Origin: Deltaproteobacteria bacterium
Lineage (GTDB): Bacteria; Desulfobacterota; Desulfuromonadia; Desulfuromonadales; JAAYDE01
Length of the DNA: 64,000 nucleotides
Direction of reading: 5' to 3'
Assembly: GCA_012729375.1 (NCBI GenBank)
Contig: JAAYDE010000087.1
Span: 1-64,000 of the forward strand
A program made the position numbers and the translations under genes. Positions 10,239 through 21,391 of this stretch are shown here, piece after piece. Position 1 is the first letter of the stretch. Every line of letters begins with the position of its first letter. The notes beneath the pieces were generated by a model that was not told the DNA's origin, did not search any database, and saw nothing but the letters and a program-made list of their open reading frames with translations.

Positions 10239-10982
10239 ATGCAAGGTCTGTCAATGGGATTGATGGTCCAGACAATTATTGATTTCTGGCCTTTCTTTGC
10301 AACCGTGGCCCTGGCTTTTCTGCTGATTTTCCATCAGGGCGGTGTCTGCCGGCGCCTGGAAAGGGAATTGGGTCTGCAACGCGCCCGTCTCAACGAAATG
10401 ATGTTGATGTTCCAGGATCTGCAAAGGGGACGCTCAGCGTACAGCCGCGCCCCGAAGGAAGTTGAAACCGAAGCCGCTGAGACAAAATCCGCTCCCGCGA
10501 CTGGCCAAGAAGAGACACCAGTGACCGAGGAGGCCCCCTCCGTGGCGGAAAAAGCGGCCGCGGGATCCTCTGAACCGGCAGCCGAGGGACAGCAATTCGC
10601 CGGTCCGGCGGAAGAGGTTACCGAAGCACCGACAGATGCCCCCTGGGAGCCGTCGACCGAGGAGACGGAGGACGATCGGGAGTCCGTTGAGCAGCTTCCC
10701 CTGGGTGCTGCACCCAAGGAAAATTTCCAGGAATTTCCCCCGCAGGAATCGGCGCCGGAGGAAACCCCGGAAATTCCCCCACCAGGGTCGGAAGGATTTT
10801 CCACCGAGGCCGCATACCAAGAATCGCCGCCGGCAGATACTCCGGCCACCCCGCCGCGACCACGGGCGGATCGCCCCACCGTAACCTGTAATGGTTGCGG
10901 CAACAAATTGGCCTACACCATGAACCTCTCCGGGAAGAAGGCCAGATGTCCGGCCTGCAAGACGATCGTCATGCTTCCCTGA
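10239..10982 (+). CDS. Membrane-anchored protein with Pro/Glu-rich linker and C-terminal zinc ribbon
   Basis: N-terminal TM, acidic/proline-rich middle, C-terminal CNGCGNKLAYTMNLSGKKARCPACK (CxxC...CxxC); start set by GGGGGGTGATCTTATG. Confidence 0.65.
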   Translation: MQGLSMGLMVQTIIDFWPFFATVALAFLLIFHQGGVCRRLERELGLQRARLNEMMLMFQDLQRGRSAYSRAPKEVETEAAETKSAPATGQEETPVTEEAPSVAEKAAAGSSEPAAEGQQFAGPAEEVTEAPTDAPWEPSTEETEDDRESVEQLPLGAAPKENFQEFPPQESAPEETPEIPPPGSEGFSTEAAYQESPPADTPATPPRPRADRPTVTCNGCGNKLAYTMNLSGKKARCPACKTIVMLP

Positions 10983-11001
10983 CGGTTTCCGTTCAGGAAA
11001 A

Positions 11002-11038
11002 AAGAGGGGCGGTCAGCGAACCGCCTCTCTTTTTTTTG
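11002..11038. terminator. Bidirectional rho-independent terminator between convergent genes
   Basis: AAGAGGGGCGGTcagcgaACCGCCTCTCTT followed by T-run, preceded by A-run. Confidence 0.85.
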
Positions 11039-11041
11039 GTT

Positions 11042-13111
11042 TCAGACCGGGAAGCCAAAGCGCGCCAGATCTTCCTTCGGAGCCTGGCTGAAATGGGAAA
11101 ACTCCATGGTAAAGGTGCCCCTCCCCTTGGTGGCGCTGCGCAACTCCGTCATATAGCCAAACATCTGGGAAAGCGGCACCTCCGCCCGGATGGTGTCCAA
11201 CTCCCCCCGCGACTCCATACCTTCGATCCGCCCCCCTTTTTGTTGCAGGGAGGCGAGCACTTTGCCGGAGAACTCGCCGGGAGAAACGATCTCCAGAGCC
11301 ATGATCGGCTCCAGCAGGGTGGGAGAGGCCTCCGCCGCGGCCAGGGAAAACCCTTTCTGGCCTACCGCCCGGACTCCCATCTCCGTGGTGATTCCGGGAA
11401 TATAAGGGGCTTCCAAAAGGACGATCTCGACGTCGATCAGGGGATAACCGCTACGGATTCCAGCCTGACAACTTCTCTCCCAGGTGTCGTAAAGGGCCTG
11501 GCGCAGTTCCTCAGGCAAAGTGATCTTTTCGTCCGCAGGAATGTGGATATGCACCCCGGAGCCGCGTTTCAACGGGGTGATGGTGAAACGGATCTCCCCC
11601 CGCTGTCCTTTCCCTTCCGCTTCGATCTCAAAAATTTCGTGGCGGGTCACCGGTTTCTGGATGGTTTCCCGATAAACGACCTGAGGGCGGCCGGTTTTAA
11701 CGACAATCCCGAAATCATCCGTCAGCCGCCTGGCAACCACTTCCAGATGCAGTTCCCCCATGCCGCTGAGAATGGTCTGCCCGGTATCCGCGTCCTCCCG
11801 CACCCTGAACGTGGGGTCTTCCCATTGCAGCTTTTCCAAAGCGGGGAGAAGTTTTTCCCGGTCTTCGACGCTGCGGCTTTCCACCGCCAACGAAACCACC
11901 GGGTCGGGGATGTTGAGCCCGGAAAGGATCAGAGGATGCTCGGAAAAACATAAGGTATCGCCGGTCAGAGCGTCCTTGAGTCCCGTGGCGGTGATGATAT
12001 CCCCCGCCTGGGCCTCCATAATCCGCTCCCGCTTGTGGGAATGCATGCGGAAAAGGCGGGCGATCTTTTCCTGATGCTTGCGGGCGGCATTGAAAACCGT
12101 ATCCCCGACCTTGATTTCTCCGGAATAAATCCGCAGATAGGTCAATTTGCGCCCTTCGTCGGAAAGCACCTTGAAAGCCATGGCACAAAACGGCCCCTTG
12201 GGATCGCAGGGCAGTTCCTCGTTAACCTCGGTTACCGGATTGAAGGCCTGAACCGGTGGCAGATCGAGAGGGGAAGGGAGATAAAGACCGACCGCATCCA
12301 AAAGAGGCTGAATCCCCTTGTTGCGCAGAGCGGCACCAAGTAATACGGGGAATATCTTGCCCTCCACAACCCCTTTGCGCAGGGCCTTGTGAAGCCGCTC
12401 GACAGCGATCGGTTTGGCCTCCAGGAAATCGTTCAGAATGGTGTCGTCAAAATCGGCCGCCGCCTCAACGATCTGTTCCCGGGCGCTGTCAACCGCCTCC
12501 CGAAAGGATTCGGGAACCGGCCCCGCCACCGGGAAATGGCTCTGTTCCGGATCAGGGAAGGAAAGCGCCCGCTCAGCCAACAAATCGATGACACCGCTGA
12601 AGGTGCTTTCGGCGCCGATCGGCAGCTGCATGAGGACAGGCCGGGCATGGAGCCGCTGGCGGATCTGTTCGAGAACCGCCTGGTGATCGGCACCGACGCG
12701 GTCCATCTTGTTGATCAGGCAGATACGGGGAACCTGGTAGCGGTCCGCCTGGCGCCACACCGACTCACTCTGGGGCTGGACCCCCTCCACACCGCTGAAG
12801 ATGGCCACGGCGCCGTCCAGAACCCGCAGGGAGCGCTCCACCTCAATGGTAAAATCAATATGACCAGGGGTATCTATCAGGTTGACCCAGTATTCACCCC
12901 ATTGACAGGTGGTGTTGGAGGCGGTAATGGTTATCCCCCGCTCCTGTTCCTGAACCATCCAGTCCATGGTGGCGGCCCCCTCATGGACCTCACCAATCCG
13001 GTGAATCTTGCCGCTGAAAAAAAGAATCCGCTCGGAAACCGTGGTTTTGCCGGCGTCGATGTGGGAGATGATGCCGATATTGCGAAGGCTTTTCAGAGGG
13101 AGAGAGCTCAT
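11042..13111 (-). CDS. Elongation factor G (stand-alone copy, likely EF-G paralogue)
   Basis: [47 protein letters not shown]; 689 aa, not next to rpsL/rpsG/tuf in this window. Confidence 0.92.
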   Translation of the reverse strand: MSSLPLKSLRNIGIISHIDAGKTTVSERILFFSGKIHRIGEVHEGAATMDWMVQEQERGITITASNTTCQWGEYWVNLIDTPGHIDFTIEVERSLRVLDGAVAIFSGVEGVQPQSESVWRQADRYQVPRICLINKMDRVGADHQAVLEQIRQRLHARPVLMQLPIGAESTFSGVIDLLAERALSFPDPEQSHFPVAGPVPESFREAVDSAREQIVEAAADFDDTILNDFLEAKPIAVERLHKALRKGVVEGKIFPVLLGAALRNKGIQPLLDAVGLYLPSPLDLPPVQAFNPVTEVNEELPCDPKGPFCAMAFKVLSDEGRKLTYLRIYSGEIKVGDTVFNAARKHQEKIARLFRMHSHKRERIMEAQAGDIITATGLKDALTGDTLCFSEHPLILSGLNIPDPVVSLAVESRSVEDREKLLPALEKLQWEDPTFRVREDADTGQTILSGMGELHLEVVARRLTDDFGIVVKTGRPQVVYRETIQKPVTRHEIFEIEAEGKGQRGEIRFTITPLKRGSGVHIHIPADEKITLPEELRQALYDTWERSCQAGIRSGYPLIDVEIVLLEAPYIPGITTEMGVRAVGQKGFSLAAAEASPTLLEPIMALEIVSPGEFSGKVLASLQQKGGRIEGMESRGELDTIRAEVPLSQMFGYMTELRSATKGRGTFTMEFSHFSQAPKEDLARFGFPV

Positions 13112-13542
13112 GCAACGGTCCTCGCTGACAATTTTTCAGGAAACGGTTTGGCGCGCCGCCGGGCAGATCCTGGATCCATAAGCCAGGCTTTTATCTGTGA
13201 ATGAAGCCACGCGTCCCTTCCCACCCCGCGGGAAAAAGCAACCGCAGATCACAGGGAAATTCATCGTTGTGAATCCGCGCTAGTATAACGAATCGAAAAA
13301 ACAAGGCAAGAAGGAATCCCAACAGAAGAGGAACGGCACCAGATGATGACAAATGAACGGGGTTAGCTAAAATGAATTCTATCGGTTCGCAATTTGGCTT
13401 CCAGCAAAGGAATCAAAAAATGTCAGCCCATCTTTGCCCTTAGTTGATGGAGCGGGAAAAATGGTGTAGAGTCCAGAGGATTTATCGTTAACGCCTGTTC
13501 TGGTTAAAATCGCCGGCTTTGTCCTTGAAATTGAGGGAAAAA

Positions 13543-14988
13543 ATGTCGTTGCGCACAATCTTGCTGGTAGACGGAAATCAACATGAAAGGGAACGGGTCG
13601 CTGTTGCGCTCCGCAAAGAAATCGATTGTGTCGTTCTTGAAGCGGACAACCCCGAAAAAGCCTTGGAGATCCTCGAAAGGGAGCAGATTTCCCTGTTGTT
13701 GACCGAGATGTTTTTGCCCGCAAAAGATGGCATGGAACTGATCAAAAAGATTCCCAAGATCAACGCCGAGGCCTTATCCATGGCGGTCATCCCCCGTAAC
13801 CACGGGGATTTGGAGGTTGAAGCCCTCAAACTCGGAGCGTTTTTCTACATTCACACCCCTTATGATTTTTCCGAAGCGGTGATCGGCGCTTCCCGCGCTT
13901 TGCGATTTTATGACCTGAAGATCCACGGCGAGATGCGCGGTGTGCAAACGCGCAAAAAGGATGGTTTCTTCGGCATCATCGGCAAAGCGCCGGCGATGGA
14001 AAATCTTTACCGGATTGTCGAAAAAGTGGCGGCAGACGCCGAATCAACGGTTCTGCTCTACGGGGAAAGCGGCACGGGCAAGGAACTTTTCGCCCGCGCC
14101 GTCCACGGCCTGAGCCCGCGCCGGGGGAAAAACCTGGTTCCCGTCAACTGCGCCGCCATCCCCGATGAACTTCTGGAAAGCGAACTCTTCGGCTATGTCA
14201 AGGGTGCCTTCACCGGGGCGGTGCAGGCCAAAATCGGCCGCATCCAGTATGCCGACGGAGGCACGTTGTTTCTGGATGAGATCGGTGACATGAAGCCGAA
14301 TCTGCAGGCCAAACTGCTGCGCGTGTTGCAGGAACGGGAATTCGAACCGGTCGGGGCGATTAAATCGACCCCCGTCGATGTGCGCGTCGTGGCCGCCACC
14401 CATCGCAACCTGGAAAAGCTGGTCCATGAGGGAAAATTCCGCGAGGATCTGTACTACCGGCTCAATGTGGTTCCCCTGGTCATTCCGCCGTTGCGGGAGC
14501 GCCTTCAGGACATCCCTGAACTGGTGGATCAGTTTATTCTCTGTTTCAGCCGCAACCGCAATACCGGGGGGCCAACCCGTTTCGACGACCTGGTGATCCA
14601 AAGCTTGATGGACTACCATTGGCCGGGGAATGTACGCGAGCTGAAAAACCTTGTTCAACAGATGGTGGTTCTTTACGGGGGGGAAACCATCACCCTGGAT
14701 CAACTCCCCGGCAAATATATATCCGCGGGGAAAAAAGCCCGGGGAAGCAGCGGCTTCCAGCCGGCAGAAAATCCATTTCCTCCCGCCCCCCGGCCGTTCG
14801 ATGAGCTGATGGGGGGAGCGGTCGATTTCAACACCCTGGTCAGCGAATTCGAGGATCGGCTGATCCTGCAGGCCTTGAACCGGACGGGGGGCAATAAAAA
14901 GGAAGCCGCGGAACTGCTGAACCTGAAAAGAACCACCCTCCTGGAGAAAATCAAGAAAAAGGGAATCGACGACAAGGCAGACTTTTGA
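13543..14988 (+). CDS. Sigma-54-dependent Fis-family regulator with degenerate receiver domain
   Basis: [13 protein letters not shown] Walker A, GAFTGA loop, C-terminal Fis HTH; receiver-like N-terminus has [13 protein letters not shown]. Confidence 0.9.
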   Translation: MSLRTILLVDGNQHERERVAVALRKEIDCVVLEADNPEKALEILEREQISLLLTEMFLPAKDGMELIKKIPKINAEALSMAVIPRNHGDLEVEALKLGAFFYIHTPYDFSEAVIGASRALRFYDLKIHGEMRGVQTRKKDGFFGIIGKAPAMENLYRIVEKVAADAESTVLLYGESGTGKELFARAVHGLSPRRGKNLVPVNCAAIPDELLESELFGYVKGAFTGAVQAKIGRIQYADGGTLFLDEIGDMKPNLQAKLLRVLQEREFEPVGAIKSTPVDVRVVAATHRNLEKLVHEGKFREDLYYRLNVVPLVIPPLRERLQDIPELVDQFILCFSRNRNTGGPTRFDDLVIQSLMDYHWPGNVRELKNLVQQMVVLYGGETITLDQLPGKYISAGKKARGSSGFQPAENPFPPAPRPFDELMGGAVDFNTLVSEFEDRLILQALNRTGGNKKEAAELLNLKRTTLLEKIKKKGIDDKADF

Positions 14989-15008
14989 GCCGATTCCTCC
15001 CTCAACCT

Positions 15009-15178
15009 TGACGAACCCGCAAAAATGATCAGCAGGAGGGCATAGCCCAAATCTGCGCCTGTCAGGTGAACCAATCTTGAGGAATGGGGCGCACATGGAA
15101 GTACGCCGCGATGACGCAGCAGGATGAAGCGCCTGTTCGCCGCACCTTGATGGCGGGCGGGTAACACCGTGGATGGAC
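15009..15178. repeat. Candidate dispersed intergenic element with internal hairpin
   Basis: Non-coding GGCGCACATGGAAGTACGCC hairpin (15088..15107) inside AGCAGGAGGGCATAGCCCAAAT...GATGACGCAG...GGTAACACCGTGGATGG; resembles intergenic repeats recalled from related genomes (from memory). Confidence 0.4.
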
Positions 15179-15456
15179 CTTTTCAAAGCCATCGAGCCTT
15201 CTCCGCCGGTCGAGCAAAGGATGGTTTATAACCGGGATAGTTCAGGAAACTGCGCCGTGAAACAGGCCGGGCGTCAGATCGAGCCCCGTTAAACGACACG
15301 CCCTGGCTTCGCCTTTGCCGTTCCTCGAAGCACCCAGAGGGGGAGATGGCAAACTTGCGACGAAAGAATAATCCGTTTTCGTTTTGATTGTTGTCATTTA
15401 CATTGAAATGGGGGTAAAAACGGCCGTGCCGCAAATCCCCGCAAAGGAGAGAGTCC

Positions 15457-16626
15457 ATGGGAATTCTCAGCAATACGGTCAGCATCCGCCAGTTCCGCGT
15501 GGTCGGCGACAAACCGGCGGCGAATCTGCCGGCGTGGGCGGGCACCCGGCTCGCCGATTTCGGTTTCCGCTCCATTGAGGAAGGGGCCGAGGAACAGGCT
15601 ATCGGCTGGGTGGAGTTCGACGACCCACGGGAAAGCGGTTTTGCGGCAATTCACACCTTCCAGCGGGATCATTATTTCGTTTTTGCCCTGCGCCGCGATC
15701 AGCGCCGCCTTCCCGCAACCCTGTTCAAACAGCATTTTCAGCAGGAAGAGGCCGATTTTCTGGCGGCCCATCCCGGTTTCCGCCGGGTGCCCAAACAGAA
15801 ACGGGAAGAACTGAGGGAGAAGCTGCGCCTGCGCCTGCTGGCCAAAACCCTCCCCACCCCTTGCCTGTGGGATGTGGTCTGGGACACGGACCAGGATCTG
15901 GTGACCTTCGCCAGCCTCAGCGCTTCCGCCGGCGACCTGCTGGTGGAGCAGTTCAGGAAAACCTTCGGGGGGCTGCGGTTGACGCCGGTCCACCCCTACG
16001 GCCGCGCCATGGATATCCTGGAGGAGCCGTTACGGGCCAGGTTAGTCGCCGCCAACCAGGCACCTACCGGCGAGGCGGTGGCTTTGATCGAAGCCAACCG
16101 CTGGCTGGGCTGCGATTTCCTGCTGTGGCTGATGCACCGCACCATGGCCGCCGATTCCCGGTACCCCGTCTGCCGGCCCGGCCCGGCCGTGGCAGGAGAG
16201 GGTTTCGTCTCCTACCTCAACGACAAACTGCTGCTGGCCGGGGGCGACAATCCCGGCGGCATCCAGAAGGTGGCCGTGAGCGGACCCCAGGACCATTTCA
16301 GCGAGGTGCGCGCCGCCCTGCTGAGCGGCAAGGAGATCCGCGAAGCGGTGCTCTACATGGAAAAGGAGGAAGACCTGTGGAAGCTTCACCTGAAGGGGGA
16401 TTCTTTCCATTTCGCCTCTTTCAAGGCGCCGCCGGTCAGGATTGAAAAGGAGGACGGGAATGACCCCGCTTTGGAAAAGGAGGCTGTCTTCTTCGAGAGG
16501 ATGCACCTTCTGGAAAGCGGCTTGCAACTTTTCGACAGCCTCTTTGCCGCCTTTCTACGGGAGCGCCTCGACGGGGAGTGGCCGCACAAAAACGCGGCGA
16601 TTCTGGCCTGGCTGGCTGAATCCTAG
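15457..16626 (+). CDS. RdgC-like recombination-associated protein
   Basis: MGILSNTVSIRQFRV N-terminus and RdgC-like overall composition/length. Confidence 0.65.
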   Translation: MGILSNTVSIRQFRVVGDKPAANLPAWAGTRLADFGFRSIEEGAEEQAIGWVEFDDPRESGFAAIHTFQRDHYFVFALRRDQRRLPATLFKQHFQQEEADFLAAHPGFRRVPKQKREELREKLRLRLLAKTLPTPCLWDVVWDTDQDLVTFASLSASAGDLLVEQFRKTFGGLRLTPVHPYGRAMDILEEPLRARLVAANQAPTGEAVALIEANRWLGCDFLLWLMHRTMAADSRYPVCRPGPAVAGEGFVSYLNDKLLLAGGDNPGGIQKVAVSGPQDHFSEVRAALLSGKEIREAVLYMEKEEDLWKLHLKGDSFHFASFKAPPVRIEKEDGNDPALEKEAVFFERMHLLESGLQLFDSLFAAFLRERLDGEWPHKNAAILAWLAES

Positions 16627-16700
16627 CCACCGGCGGCAAGCCACTTGCCATTCGCCTCCAGCCATCGACGGCCACCCGTTGCCGGCCCCCAATCGCTTTT

Positions 16701-18305
16701 CTACCGCTGAATGCTGACGCCGCGGCGATCGAGGAGGCTGCCCTCGGCCAGATAGAGTTTGACCAGTGCGATGCGGTAATTGACGATGGTTTCGACCTCG
16801 GCGATCTGAATCTGGAGCAGATCCCGCTGGGCCTGAGCCACTTCCAGGGCGGTACTGGTGCCGACGTCGAAACGCTCCTTTTCCGCCGCCAGGGTCTGCT
16901 CCTGGAAGATGCGGGTTTCGCGGGTGGCGCCGATCTGCTGGCGGGCGCGCTCGACTTCGTTGATGCCGAGGCGCACCTCGAGACGGATCAACTGCTTCAG
17001 GTTGTCGATGGCCGCGGCAGCCTGCTGGCGGGAGGCGTGGGCCGCCACGTCTTTGGCGTGGGCGGCGCGATTGCCGAGGATGTGGCTGAGGCGCAGACCG
17101 ACGGTGAAATCATAGGTGTTGCCGTCCAGTTCCCGGAAAGCTGCGGAGAAGGTATCGGCGTAACCGGTTTTGCCGAGGGCGATGAAAAAATCGAGACGGG
17201 GCAGCAGGCCGTTACGGGTATAGATCGTCTCCAGGCGGTTCTGCTGCAGGCGCAGCCGGGCCTCGTTGAGATCGGGGCGGGATTTTTCAGCCAGCTGCAA
17301 ACGATCCTTCAGATCCTCGATCGGGTTCAGCTCCAGGCGTGGCCCGCTGACCGCCTCCATGGGTTGATCGAGATGGCCGTTGACGCTGGGGCTGATCAGG
17401 CGCAGCAAACGCAGGCGGCGGTCCTCCAGCTGACTGCGGGCATCGATCAGGGCCTGGACGCGCAACGCTTCTTCCGCTCTGGCCGCCGCCACCTCGATCT
17501 CGGGAAGCACCCCCACCTGGATGCGCAGTTCGATCTCCTCCCGCTGTTTTCTCGCCACCCGCAACGATTCTTCGAAGATGGCGATCTTCTCCCCGGCCAG
17601 CACGTAATTCCAATAAGCGGTTTCGGTTTCGGCCACAAGGGTTTCGGTGAAACCCCGCAGTTCATCCAGGCTGGCCAGGGTCTCCAGCTCGGCCTGGCGG
17701 ACGGCAACCAGATTGACCGACGGTCCCAGGCCGCGCAACAAGGATTGGGTCAGGGTAAGACCGGCCCGGGCCGTCTGCAGCTCCGGTTCCCGATTCGAGA
17801 TGTTCCGCTCATGGGACAAACCGGCCTCGACGGCGGTGCCGGTAGGCAGAAACTGGCGCAGGCCCGTGACGGCATAGGTATCGGTGCCGGCAACCTGATA
17901 GAGTCCCCCGCTGGAACGGGAAGTTTCGGAAGCTTTCTCTTTGAAATACTCGGCCTCGCCGAAAAGCTCCGGATCGAATTTCCCGCGCTCGATCTGCTCG
18001 AAAGTGCCGGCAATCACCGGCGTCAGCTGCCGCGCCTGGAGATCCCGGTTGTTTTTAAGCACCAGAAGAATGGCTTGTTCGATGGAGAGTTGCAGAGGTT
18101 CATCGGCGGCGGGAGGGGCCGGAGCGGGCACCGACTTCTCCGGCAGCCGGAAGATCACCGGAGTCACCTGCGGGGACGATTCTCCGCTATGTCCCGGCCG
18201 GTCGAGGCTTTCAGGAATCGGCGGCCAGCCCGCCACGGGCAGGCAACCGGCGCAGAGGACCACGGCCGCAAGGCGGAAAAGATGAAACATGCCGTCCGTT
18301 TTCAC
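16701..18305 (-). CDS. TolC-family outer membrane efflux protein
   Basis: Signal peptide, repeated coiled-coil OEP domains; 4-bp overlap with upstream RND gene. Confidence 0.88.
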   Translation of the reverse strand: MKTDGMFHLFRLAAVVLCAGCLPVAGWPPIPESLDRPGHSGESSPQVTPVIFRLPEKSVPAPAPPAADEPLQLSIEQAILLVLKNNRDLQARQLTPVIAGTFEQIERGKFDPELFGEAEYFKEKASETSRSSGGLYQVAGTDTYAVTGLRQFLPTGTAVEAGLSHERNISNREPELQTARAGLTLTQSLLRGLGPSVNLVAVRQAELETLASLDELRGFTETLVAETETAYWNYVLAGEKIAIFEESLRVARKQREEIELRIQVGVLPEIEVAAARAEEALRVQALIDARSQLEDRRLRLLRLISPSVNGHLDQPMEAVSGPRLELNPIEDLKDRLQLAEKSRPDLNEARLRLQQNRLETIYTRNGLLPRLDFFIALGKTGYADTFSAAFRELDGNTYDFTVGLRLSHILGNRAAHAKDVAAHASRQQAAAAIDNLKQLIRLEVRLGINEVERARQQIGATRETRIFQEQTLAAEKERFDVGTSTALEVAQAQRDLLQIQIAEVETIVNYRIALVKLYLAEGSLLDRRGVSIQR

Positions 18306-21300
18306 GACGCTTCCCCCTTCGTCTCGGGATGGAACAGCGAATAGACCGCCGGAATCAGGACCAGGGTAATCAGGGTCGAGGCGGTCAGCCCGCCGACCAC
18401 GGCCCGGGCCAGGGGCGCCTGCTGGTCGGCCCCTTCGCCGATACCCAAAGCCAGCGGCAGCAGGGCCAGGATCGTCGTCAGGGTGGTCATCAGGATCGGC
18501 CGCAGGCGGCGCCTTCCAGCCTCGGCAACGGCATGGCTTACCGGCATCCCATCTCGCACCAGCTGCCCCGCCTGATCAACGAGCAGGATGGCATTGTTGA
18601 CGACAATGCCGCCAAGCATGATGCAGCCGATAAAGGACTGCAGATTGAGTGTGGTTCGGGTCACAAAGAGAACGGCAAGCACCCCCACCGCAGCCACCGG
18701 CACCGAGGCCATGACCACCACCGGATCGCGCAGCGACTCGTACTGGCAGGCCAGCACCATGTAGACCAGAAGCAGAGCCAATACCAGCGACACGAGCAAC
18801 TCACCAAAGGCCTTCTGCTGCTCTTCGAAACTGCCGGCGACGGTGAGTTCATACCCTGCCGGGCGGGGAATGGTGTCGAGCACAGCCTGCACCTCCTCGG
18901 CCACCGTGCCGATATCCCGCCCTTCCACGTTAGCTTTGACCGTCACCAGGCGCTGCTGATCCTTGCGGTCTATCAGTATGGGCCCGAAACCCTCCTCGCT
19001 GGTAACCAGGTTGCGCAGGGCCACCTGCCCGCCGCCGCCGGTAGCCAGGGTCAGATCGAGGATTTCATCCAGGGTGCGTTTCTCCACATCCTGGAGCTGG
19101 ACGAAAATCCGGTAGGAGTTCCCCTGGGCGCGAAACTCCCCCGCCTTGGAGCCGGCCACCGCCGTTTCCAGCACCTTGGTCACGTCCCGCACACTCAGTC
19201 CGAGATCGGCCACCTTGTCCCGGTCGACGCGGATCTCGTGCTGGGGGATTCCCGCCTTCTGACTGGTTTCGATGTCGGCGATACCGGCAATGGCCGCGAG
19301 TCTTCCGGCCACCTGCTTGCCCAGGTTTTCCAGTGTGGCCAGATCGAAACCGCGTATCTCCACCGTCAGCCCTTCGTCGCCGCCCAGAACCCGCTCCAGT
19401 AAAAACTGCCCCTGGGGAGCCCGGGTGCGGATCGCCATGCCGGCGATCCTGCCGCTGAGCTCTTTGCGCAGGTCGTTGGCGATTTCGATATTGGAACGCC
19501 GACGCTGGGAAACCGGCACCAGGGAAAGGCTGATCTCGGTCTTGGAGGAATCGCTGGGGCGCCAGCTGGAGGAGCCGACGCTGATGACGGTGGAGACTTT
19601 TTCGGGCACGGACGGGTAGACGATCGCCTCCATCTTCTGCGCCTGTTGATCGAGGAGGTCGAGCCGGGTGCCGATCTCCATCTCACCGGTAACCCGCACT
19701 TCCCCCTCATCGCTGGGCGGCAGAAACTCGGTGCCGATGAAGGGAAGCAAAAGAAGACTGGCGGCGAGCAACCCTACCGCCACACCGACTGTCAGCAGAC
19801 GGTGCTGCAGTACCTTCTGCAGCAGATTCCGGTAGCCGTTATCGAGCTTCTTGAGAAGGAGGCCGGCCCAGGCGATCAGCCTCTCCACCTGGGGGGTGCG
19901 CCGGGACTGCAGATGATCCGGAGTCTCGATGAGGCGCGAGGCCAGCATCGGCAGCAGGCTCAGCGAAACCAGCAGCGAGCAGACCAGGGAAAAGATGATG
20001 ACGTAGGAAAGTTCCTGGAAAAGAATTCCGGCCACGCCGCGCACAAAAACAAGGGGGAGGAAGATCACCAGCGTGGTGATGGTGCTGGCGACGATGGCGC
20101 CGCCGACCTCGCGCGCCCCTTCCACCGCCGCCACCATGGGCTGCTCGAGATTTTCATCCCGGCGGCGAAAGATGTTTTCGAGTACCACGACGGAACTGTC
20201 CACCATCATCCCGACCCCCAGCGCCAAACCGCCCAGAGTCATCAGGTTGAGGGTGAAACCGCCGAAGTAAATGAGGGCGAAGGTGGCGATGACCGAAATC
20301 GGGATGGCCAGAGAAATCACCAGCGTCGAGCGGATGTTGCGCAGGAAAAAAAGCAGGACCAGGACGGACAGACCGCCGCCGTAGAGGACCGATTGGGCGA
20401 CGTTGGCGATGGAGCGTTCGATGAAGTTGCCCTGGTTGATGACCGGCACGATGTGAACCTGGGGATAGGCCCTGTTGACCTCCTCGATCTCGTGGAGAAT
20501 CCCTTTGGCCACCTCGACGGTATTGGCGTCGGCCTGCTTGCGAAGGGCGATCCTTATACCCCGTTCGCCGTTGACACGGACGATACGGGTCGGTTTTTCA
20601 TAGGTGTCGCGCACCCGCGCTACCTGACCGAGGGTCACCGCCGCCCCTTCCCGTTTGAGGATCACGGTATGGCGGATCTGATCCAGATTGGCGAACTCCG
20701 CCGGCGCCCGCAGGGTAACCTCGAAGCTCCCCTGCTCGATCTTGCCGGCGGGGAGGTCGAGGTTGGCGTTGCGGATCGCCTCCAGAACCTGGTTGAGGGA
20801 AAGCCCCAGCGCTTTGACCCGGTCGGGATCGAGTTCGACCCGCACCTCCCGTTTGAACTCTCCCCACATGTCGGCCTGGGCCACCCCCGGCAAACGGGCG
20901 AAACGATAGCGGATATGATCCTCGATCAACTGGGTGAGATCGACGGGGTCGAGACTGCTGGAGATCCCCAGCACCACCACCGGATAGCTAGCGACATCGA
21001 ACTTATTGATGCGGGGAGCGATTATGTCCTCGGGAAGTTCGCTGATCTCATCCTGCAGTTTGGACTGGACATCGATGGCCGCGGTATCGATATTGGTTCC
21101 CCAGCCGAAGGTGACGCGGACGATGCTCGCTCCTTCGGATGACTGGGAAGTCATTTCCTCGACACCGGGAACAGTGCCCACGACCTCCTCGACGATCTGG
21201 GTGACCAGCCGTTCCATGACCTCGGGACTGGCGCCCTCGTACTCGGTGCGCACCGTCACCGTCGGCAGTTCGATGTTGGGGAGCAGATCGATCTTCAGGC

Positions 21301-21391
21301 GGGTCAGGGAAAAGGCGCCGAGGATCACCACGATGAGGGTGACCATGGTGGTGAAAACCGGACGGCGGACGCTGAAATCGGGAAGCTTCAT
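18302..21391 (-). CDS. RND efflux permease (AcrB/HAE1-like)
   Basis: [45 protein letters not shown]; 1029 aa. Confidence 0.95.
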   Translation of the reverse strand: MKLPDFSVRRPVFTTMVTLIVVILGAFSLTRLKIDLLPNIELPTVTVRTEYEGASPEVMERLVTQIVEEVVGTVPGVEEMTSQSSEGASIVRVTFGWGTNIDTAAIDVQSKLQDEISELPEDIIAPRINKFDVASYPVVVLGISSSLDPVDLTQLIEDHIRYRFARLPGVAQADMWGEFKREVRVELDPDRVKALGLSLNQVLEAIRNANLDLPAGKIEQGSFEVTLRAPAEFANLDQIRHTVILKREGAAVTLGQVARVRDTYEKPTRIVRVNGERGIRIALRKQADANTVEVAKGILHEIEEVNRAYPQVHIVPVINQGNFIERSIANVAQSVLYGGGLSVLVLLFFLRNIRSTLVISLAIPISVIATFALIYFGGFTLNLMTLGGLALGVGMMVDSSVVVLENIFRRRDENLEQPMVAAVEGAREVGGAIVASTITTLVIFLPLVFVRGVAGILFQELSYVIIFSLVCSLLVSLSLLPMLASRLIETPDHLQSRRTPQVERLIAWAGLLLKKLDNGYRNLLQKVLQHRLLTVGVAVGLLAASLLLLPFIGTEFLPPSDEGEVRVTGEMEIGTRLDLLDQQAQKMEAIVYPSVPEKVSTVISVGSSSWRPSDSSKTEISLSLVPVSQRRRSNIEIANDLRKELSGRIAGMAIRTRAPQGQFLLERVLGGDEGLTVEIRGFDLATLENLGKQVAGRLAAIAGIADIETSQKAGIPQHEIRVDRDKVADLGLSVRDVTKVLETAVAGSKAGEFRAQGNSYRIFVQLQDVEKRTLDEILDLTLATGGGGQVALRNLVTSEEGFGPILIDRKDQQRLVTVKANVEGRDIGTVAEEVQAVLDTIPRPAGYELTVAGSFEEQQKAFGELLVSLVLALLLVYMVLACQYESLRDPVVVMASVPVAAVGVLAVLFVTRTTLNLQSFIGCIMLGGIVVNNAILLVDQAGQLVRDGMPVSHAVAEAGRRRLRPILMTTLTTILALLPLALGIGEGADQQAPLARAVVGGLTASTLITLVLIPAVYSLFHPETKGEAS

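Noticed and set aside
11042-13111. EF-G as a tetracycline-resistance (Tet(M)-type) ribosomal protection protein
   Set aside because: Sequence motifs and length fit ordinary EF-G/EF-G paralogues; nothing mobile or resistance-linked nearby.
18329-21142. Long plus-strand ORFs (357 and 498 aa) opposite the RND permease
   Set aside because: Antisense to a clear RND gene; low-complexity His/Gln/Gly/Asp-rich translations typical of high-GC shadow ORFs. The same applies to 4761..6467, 8909..10141, 27790..29532, 41795..43261, 45896..47014, 54809..56782 and others.
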